Origin: Listeria innocua
Lineage (GTDB): Bacteria > Bacillota > Bacilli > Lactobacillales > Listeriaceae
Assembly (NCBI RefSeq): GCF_028596125.1
Contig: NZ_CP117229.1
Span: 790,001 to 854,000 of the forward strand
Reading direction: 5' to 3'
DNA: 64,000 nt
Position numbers and translations under genes: made by a program
Notes under the pieces: generated by a model
Databases searched by the model: none
Seen by the model: the letters and a program-made list of their open reading frames with translations, nothing else
Told to the model about the DNA's origin: nothing
In this document: positions 60,191-64,000 of the stretch, piece by piece
How the letters are laid out: each line of letters opens with the position of its first letter
Numbering within the stretch: the stretch's first letter is position 1

Positions 60191-62209
60191 ATGAAACTAA
60201 ATCAGCAGTGTATTCAAATTTTAGATTTTCTTATGGAGCAGGAAGATTTTAAAAATATTGGTTATATTTCTAACGCGCTTGGTTGTTCGGAGCGCAGTGT
60301 TCGTTATAGTTTGGAAAAAATCGATATTTTTCTCCATGAGCAAACGTTGCCAGCTCTTATCAGACATACGAGGAAAGGGGTGCTACTTCCAGAAAAGAAC
60401 ATCATAAATCCGGTGGTGAGTAAGTTCAAACAGCAAATCACGCCGAAAAAATATCGTTACAGCCAAGAAGAAGTACAGCAATTTTTACTATTAAAGCTTC
60501 TTTTAAGTGAAGAAGTGCTTCCGGTTACATATTTTGAAGAAGTTCTTTTTATTTCAAGATCTTCTGTGCTAAATCATCTACGCGCAATTGAAGGGGAACT
60601 TTTTTTAAATAACTTGGATTTGTCCCACCAACCGCGTCATGGATTTCTAGTGACTGGTAATTTAATTACGAAAACATCCCTTTTTGCGAGGAGTTTCTTG
60701 CGTTTTATTAACATCCGAGAATTTTATCAGTTTTTAGATTCAGAAAATAGCTTATCTAAAAAAGGAGAGTTATTTTTTTATAACCTTTTTGAGATGGAAG
60801 TTTTGCAGGAAGTGAATCGTGAGGCGCATTCGGTTGAAGAGAATATGACGCGTGCGATGGATGAGCAACTTTATTTAACCTTAATTGCTATTTTACTAAA
60901 ACAACATGAAACGAAAGTAGATTTTAAGTTTACAGCGGATTTTGCGGTGACAGATGAGCTAGATAAAGCGCTAGAAACGATTATTGGCTCGCTCAAGCAG
61001 TACCAATATGGGAGTGAAGATGAAGCTATCATTGAAGCTTTTGTGAGAGGTATTTGCGAAAAAATGGGCGAAATTTATCAAGTGGATTTTGTGCATGGAG
61101 ATACGGATTTTTTTACACAAATGAAGGCGCATATTAAGTTAATGATTCGGCGCGTTCGAGCAGGGGTTATTATTGAAAATCCGATTTTTAATGAATTTAT
61201 GCGTGATAATCGCGAAATTTTTATGCGGGTGAAGGAAAGTTTGGAAGCATTAAAGCCGGTGTTGCCGATTTCTGTTAGTTCTCAAGAAATTTCCTTTTTA
61301 GCGATTTACTTTGCATCTGAGGTACAGCGAAATAAACAAACCGTTGAAATGAAACCAAACTTATTGATTATTTGTCCAGAAGGGGTCGCAGTGTCAAATA
61401 TGATTGCGATTCAGTTAAAACGAATGTTTGAATTTGAGTCGGTTCAGACGATTGGTCTTAGAAAATTTAAGCGTGATATGATGAAAGATTTTGACTTTGT
61501 TATTAGTACAGTGGATTTACCAGATATGCAAGATGCTAAAGTGCTTAGAATTAATAGCTATTTGCAAAAAGAAGATATGGAATTACTACAAAAGCATTTA
61601 CGAATGAAGTTGGTTAAAAGTGATAAGCAGATAATTAACAAATTTAGTAAGATTTTAGCGATTATAGCGGAAAATACGCAAATTAATAATTTAAGTAAGT
61701 TAGAATTCGACTTATTGGAAGCGCTTATATCTGATGAGGGAGAGGCGCCAAGGAAAATTATCCCGCCATTTCAATTTACAGAAGAGGCCATCATTATGGA
61801 AGAAAATTGTCCAACTTGGCGAAAAGCAATTAAACTCGGAACAAAATGTATGGAGAAGCTTGGGGTAATTGAGCCTAGTTATCATGAAAAAATCATCCAT
61901 AATTTAAAAGTTTATGGGCCGTATATGGTTGTTGCGCCAGGTGTTGCGATTGCGCACGCTGGAGCAAGTGATGGTGTTTTGATGGATGGTATTGGGGTGA
62001 CGATAATTGAGGACGGGATTATGTTTTTTGATAGATACGAAAAGCCGGTTCATGTCATTTTCACCTTGGCCTTAAAAACAAAAGAGGCACATTTAATCGT
62101 TGAACAATTAATGAAATTAGCGCTGAATGAAGAAAAAATGCAAAAAATTAAAATGGCTAGCTCAAAACGTGATATTTATCATTACGTTAAGTCAGCTATC
62201 TTTGAATGA
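60191..62209 (+). CDS. PRD-domain PTS-responsive transcriptional regulator (LicR/ManR type)
   Basis: The 672-residue protein has an N-terminal helix-turn-helix pair (DFKNIGYISNALGCSERSVRYSLEKI, residues ~18-43; YFEEVLFISRSSVLNHLRAI), two PRD domains (about 190-400), an EIIB-like domain (LLIICPEGVAVSNMIAIQL, ~395-413) and a C-terminal EIIA domain with the phosphorylatable His in GVAIAHAGASDG (~590). Phosphorylation of PRDs and EIIB/EIIA by the PTS controls DNA binding. It starts the PTS gene set and is its probable activator. The EIIA gene follows directly. Confidence 0.9.
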   Translation: MKLNQQCIQILDFLMEQEDFKNIGYISNALGCSERSVRYSLEKIDIFLHEQTLPALIRHTRKGVLLPEKNIINPVVSKFKQQITPKKYRYSQEEVQQFLLLKLLLSEEVLPVTYFEEVLFISRSSVLNHLRAIEGELFLNNLDLSHQPRHGFLVTGNLITKTSLFARSFLRFINIREFYQFLDSENSLSKKGELFFYNLFEMEVLQEVNREAHSVEENMTRAMDEQLYLTLIAILLKQHETKVDFKFTADFAVTDELDKALETIIGSLKQYQYGSEDEAIIEAFVRGICEKMGEIYQVDFVHGDTDFFTQMKAHIKLMIRRVRAGVIIENPIFNEFMRDNREIFMRVKESLEALKPVLPISVSSQEISFLAIYFASEVQRNKQTVEMKPNLLIICPEGVAVSNMIAIQLKRMFEFESVQTIGLRKFKRDMMKDFDFVISTVDLPDMQDAKVLRINSYLQKEDMELLQKHLRMKLVKSDKQIINKFSKILAIIAENTQINNLSKLEFDLLEALISDEGEAPRKIIPPFQFTEEAIIMEENCPTWRKAIKLGTKCMEKLGVIEPSYHEKIIHNLKVYGPYMVVAPGVAIAHAGASDGVLMDGIGVTIIEDGIMFFDRYEKPVHVIFTLALKTKEAHLIVEQLMKLALNEEKMQKIKMASSKRDIYHYVKSAIFE

Positions 62210-62223
62210 GAGAGGGTTTCATA

Positions 62224-62553
62224 ATGGACATAGAAAAAATATCGTTTTCACTAATATCGCTAGCGGGGGATTCATTTTCTAAATTAATTGAAGCATTACA
62301 AGCCGCAAAAGAATCGAACACAGAACTAGTAGATCAGCTTTTGAAAGAGGCGGATGATTTAATGATTGAAGCGCACAAAGTACAAACAGAAATGCTTATT
62401 CAAGAAACGAGAGGCGAACAAGCCAGTTTTTCTGTTTTACTCGTACATGCGCAAGATACCTTAATGAATACTATTTTAGCATCAACGTTAATTCGCGAAA
62501 TGATTGAAATGCATCAAGAAATGAAAGCATTAAAAAAAGAGGAGGAAAAGTAA
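62224..62553 (+). CDS. PTS lactose/cellobiose-type EIIA component
   Basis: The 109-residue helical protein is the IIA of the lactose/N,N'-diacetylchitobiose family (SFSLISLAGDSFSKLIEALQAAKE; HAQDTLMNTILASTLIREMIEMH with the phospho-accepting His). It takes phosphate from HPr and passes it to IIB. I chose ATG 62224 after AGAGAGGG. It abuts the EIIB gene, whose ATG follows its stop directly. Confidence 0.92.
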   Translation: MDIEKISFSLISLAGDSFSKLIEALQAAKESNTELVDQLLKEADDLMIEAHKVQTEMLIQETRGEQASFSVLLVHAQDTLMNTILASTLIREMIEMHQEMKALKKEEEK

Positions 62554-62889
62554 ATGGAAATAAATCAATTACATGTACTTCTAGTGTGTAATCTAGGTGC
62601 ATCAACCGGAGTAATGGTAACAAAAATGAAAGAAATTGCTCAAAATAGCGAAAAACTAAAGAATACAGACGTGAAAATCGAGGCACATCCTGCTGGAGAA
62701 TTACGTGAGCATATTGAAGACTTCGATGTTATTTTAGTCGGGCCACAAATTAAACACCAACTAAAACATTTAAGTGAAATCGCAGCTGAATATAATAAAC
62801 CAATCCAAGTCATCGATACGAAAGATTACGGCACAGTTAACGGAGCAAACATTTTAAAAGACGCGATTATCCTTAAAATGAACAAATAA
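62554..62889 (+). CDS. PTS lactose/cellobiose-type EIIB component
   Basis: The 111-residue protein has the IIB phosphocysteine loop LLVCNLGASTGVMVTKM (Cys14) and the P-loop-like fold of this family. It hands phosphate to the sugar during transport by IIC. It is encoded between IIA and IIC, with GAGGAGG as ribosome binding site. Confidence 0.92.
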   Translation: MEINQLHVLLVCNLGASTGVMVTKMKEIAQNSEKLKNTDVKIEAHPAGELREHIEDFDVILVGPQIKHQLKHLSEIAAEYNKPIQVIDTKDYGTVNGANILKDAIILKMNK

Positions 62890-62909
62890 AAAAAGTGGAG
62901 GGGAACAAC

Positions 62910-64000
62910 ATGTCGAGTAAAAACAAACAATCTTTTATGAACCGTTTTATCGCTTTTATGGAGAAGTATTTTGAGCCAGTCGCAGCTAGAATTGAAAAAC
63001 AACGCCATATTTCCTCAATAAAAAATGGGATGATTGCTTTGATCTCGGTTTTAATTATTGGATCATTTTCGCTGATTATTTCAGCAATCGGAAATATGTT
63101 TCCAGCGGGTTCTGTTGTGAAAGAATTCTTTGTTCAAAACGCAGCAGCACTTAACTTACCGTTTCAATTTACGTTTGGATTACTATCGATTTATGCTGCC
63201 ATAACTATTTCCTACAGCCATGCAAAACAAATGAAAGTACCCGTGTTACATAGTGTGATGGCCGCTGTTATGGTAACACTCATCCTCAATACGAAAATGG
63301 TTGACGGGGTTCTAAATACAGAATTTCTAGATTCAAGAGGACTCTTTATCGCAATATTTGCAGCACTTATTTCTGTTGAACTTATCGGTTTGTTTATTAG
63401 AAAAAATATTACGATTCAAATTAAAGGATTACCAGCGGGGATTGCGACTACTTTTGAAGCGATTATTCCACTCGTAGTACTGCTATTCAGTGCTGTTGGA
63501 CTTAGTATTCTAATGCAAAGTGTGACGAGCGGGCAAATTATTCCAGAAGCTTTCACGACGATGCTAGCTCCGGCGATTAATAGCATTGATACACCTTATG
63601 CAGTGTTCCTTATCTGTTTCCTTGAAATGCTATTTTGGTTTATCGGTCTAAATGGTTATGCGATTTTGATTGGTTTTGTGCTTCCATTTATGACACAATA
63701 TTTAGGAGCGAACGCAGCTGCTTATGCGGCAGGAGAACCAATTCCGTACGTATTTGCGCCAAACTTCTGGGATTACTTCATGGGATTCTCAGGTTCTGGT
63801 ATTACAGGAGCATTAGTTATTCTGGCTTTATTTAGTAAATCAAGAGAATTAAAAGCAGTCGGAAAAGTGTCTGTCGTTCCAGCGATTTTTACGATTTCCG
63901 AGCCAGTGGTATTTGGACTTCCAATCTGTTTTAACCCATATTTATTTATCCCATTCGTACTTGGAACACCTATTTTAGCAGTAGGCCAGTGGTTTGTGTT
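62910..64000 (+). CDS. PTS lactose/cellobiose-type EIIC component (3' end cut by window edge)
   Basis: From ATG 62910, after GTGGAGGGG, the frame stays open to the end of the window (about 363 residues). It reads SSKNKQSFMNRFIAFMEKYF then GMIALISVLIIGSFSLIISAIG, typical for EIIC of cellobiose-type systems, with many hydrophobic helices and the GLNGYAILIGFVLPF and FTISEPVVFGLPI segments that carry the conserved sugar-site Glu. It is the membrane channel of the PTS that the preceding genes serve. The substrate is probably a beta-glucoside or related disaccharide. Confidence 0.9.
   Translation, partial: MSSKNKQSFMNRFIAFMEKYFEPVAARIEKQRHISSIKNGMIALISVLIIGSFSLIISAIGNMFPAGSVVKEFFVQNAAALNLPFQFTFGLLSIYAAITISYSHAKQMKVPVLHSVMAAVMVTLILNTKMVDGVLNTEFLDSRGLFIAIFAALISVELIGLFIRKNITIQIKGLPAGIATTFEAIIPLVVLLFSAVGLSILMQSVTSGQIIPEAFTTMLAPAINSIDTPYAVFLICFLEMLFWFIGLNGYAILIGFVLPFMTQYLGANAAAYAAGEPIPYVFAPNFWDYFMGFSGSGITGALVILALFSKSRELKAVGKVSVVPAIFTISEPVVFGLPICFNPYLFIPFVLGTPILAVGQWFV

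Noticed and set aside
1-64000. CRISPR arrays, tRNA and rRNA genes, prophage genes
   Set aside because: I saw no spaced direct repeats of CRISPR type, no tRNA cloverleaf or rRNA sequence, and no integrase, capsid or terminase reading frame.

Overview
The window reads as a chromosomal segment of a low-GC Firmicute of the genus Listeria, sensu stricto, of the L. monocytogenes / L. innocua type. From memory, the gene order (aldo/keto reductase, HMG-CoA reductase, NifJ, class III Fbp, LMCA1-type Ca2+ ATPase, RidA, Ddl-MurF, a GH13/GH130 sugar operon, CshA-like helicase, cellobiose-type PTS) follows the lmo0822-lmo0876 stretch of L. monocytogenes. I cannot settle the species. The large LPXTG-protein genes and the hexose-phosphate transporter gene that I recall between these markers in L. 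monocytogenes are not here.

Layout. 1-13 kb: a MerR regulator (cut by the window edge) facing an aldo/keto reductase, an AlkZ-like protein, mevalonate-pathway HMG-CoA reductase, a Na/Pi cotransporter, pyruvate:flavodoxin oxidoreductase, class III fructose-bisphosphatase and an AEC permease. 12.5-20.5 kb: a gene-poor stretch with a small orphan transposase OrfA, PsiE, an ABC exporter, an MFS drug pump with a MarR regulator, and a Ca2+ P-type ATPase. 20.5-24.6 kb: an AT-rich accessory island holding a C5-cytosine methyltransferase, a DUF262 (ParB-like) protein, a HEPN protein with an Rx4H motif, and a second helical protein. It is bounded by a 38-nt perfect palindrome on the left and a terminator on the right. 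24.7-39.7 kb: housekeeping and transport genes. These include a SAM-riboswitch-controlled MetE-like methyltransferase, a UvrC-like protein lacking the C-terminal nuclease half, an amino-acid ABC transporter whose binding-protein/permease gene is broken by an in-frame TGA, an anchored amidase, TetR plus paired SMR pumps, Ddl, MurF and a LacI regulator. 40-48.2 kb: a seven-gene sugar uptake and phosphorolysis operon. 48.3-53.3 kb: a DEAD-box helicase with a long leader, a preQ1-riboswitch/QueT unit, and a TetR/amidohydrolase unit. 53.4-58.2 kb: a second AT-rich accessory locus. An Rgg/MutR-type regulator whose only sensible start is ATT lies divergent from a 16-codon peptide gene, followed by a small secreted basic protein, a MacB-type ABC transporter and a lipoprotein. 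58.3-64 kb: HxlR/MFS and a lactose/cellobiose-type PTS with its PRD regulator; the EIIC gene runs off the end.

How the parts work together. The most promising undescribed systems are the two AT-rich loci. The methyltransferase-DUF262-HEPN operon looks like a host-defence system of the modification/nuclease type. The Rgg-peptide-secreted protein-ABC-lipoprotein locus looks like a peptide-pheromone-controlled production and export or immunity system. Other regulatory points are concrete: a MerR operator in a 19-bp promoter spacer, SAM-I and preQ1-I riboswitches, a LacI-type operator just downstream of a near-consensus promoter, and a candidate sigma-B promoter.

All functional calls rest on reading motifs and context. 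No database search was run.
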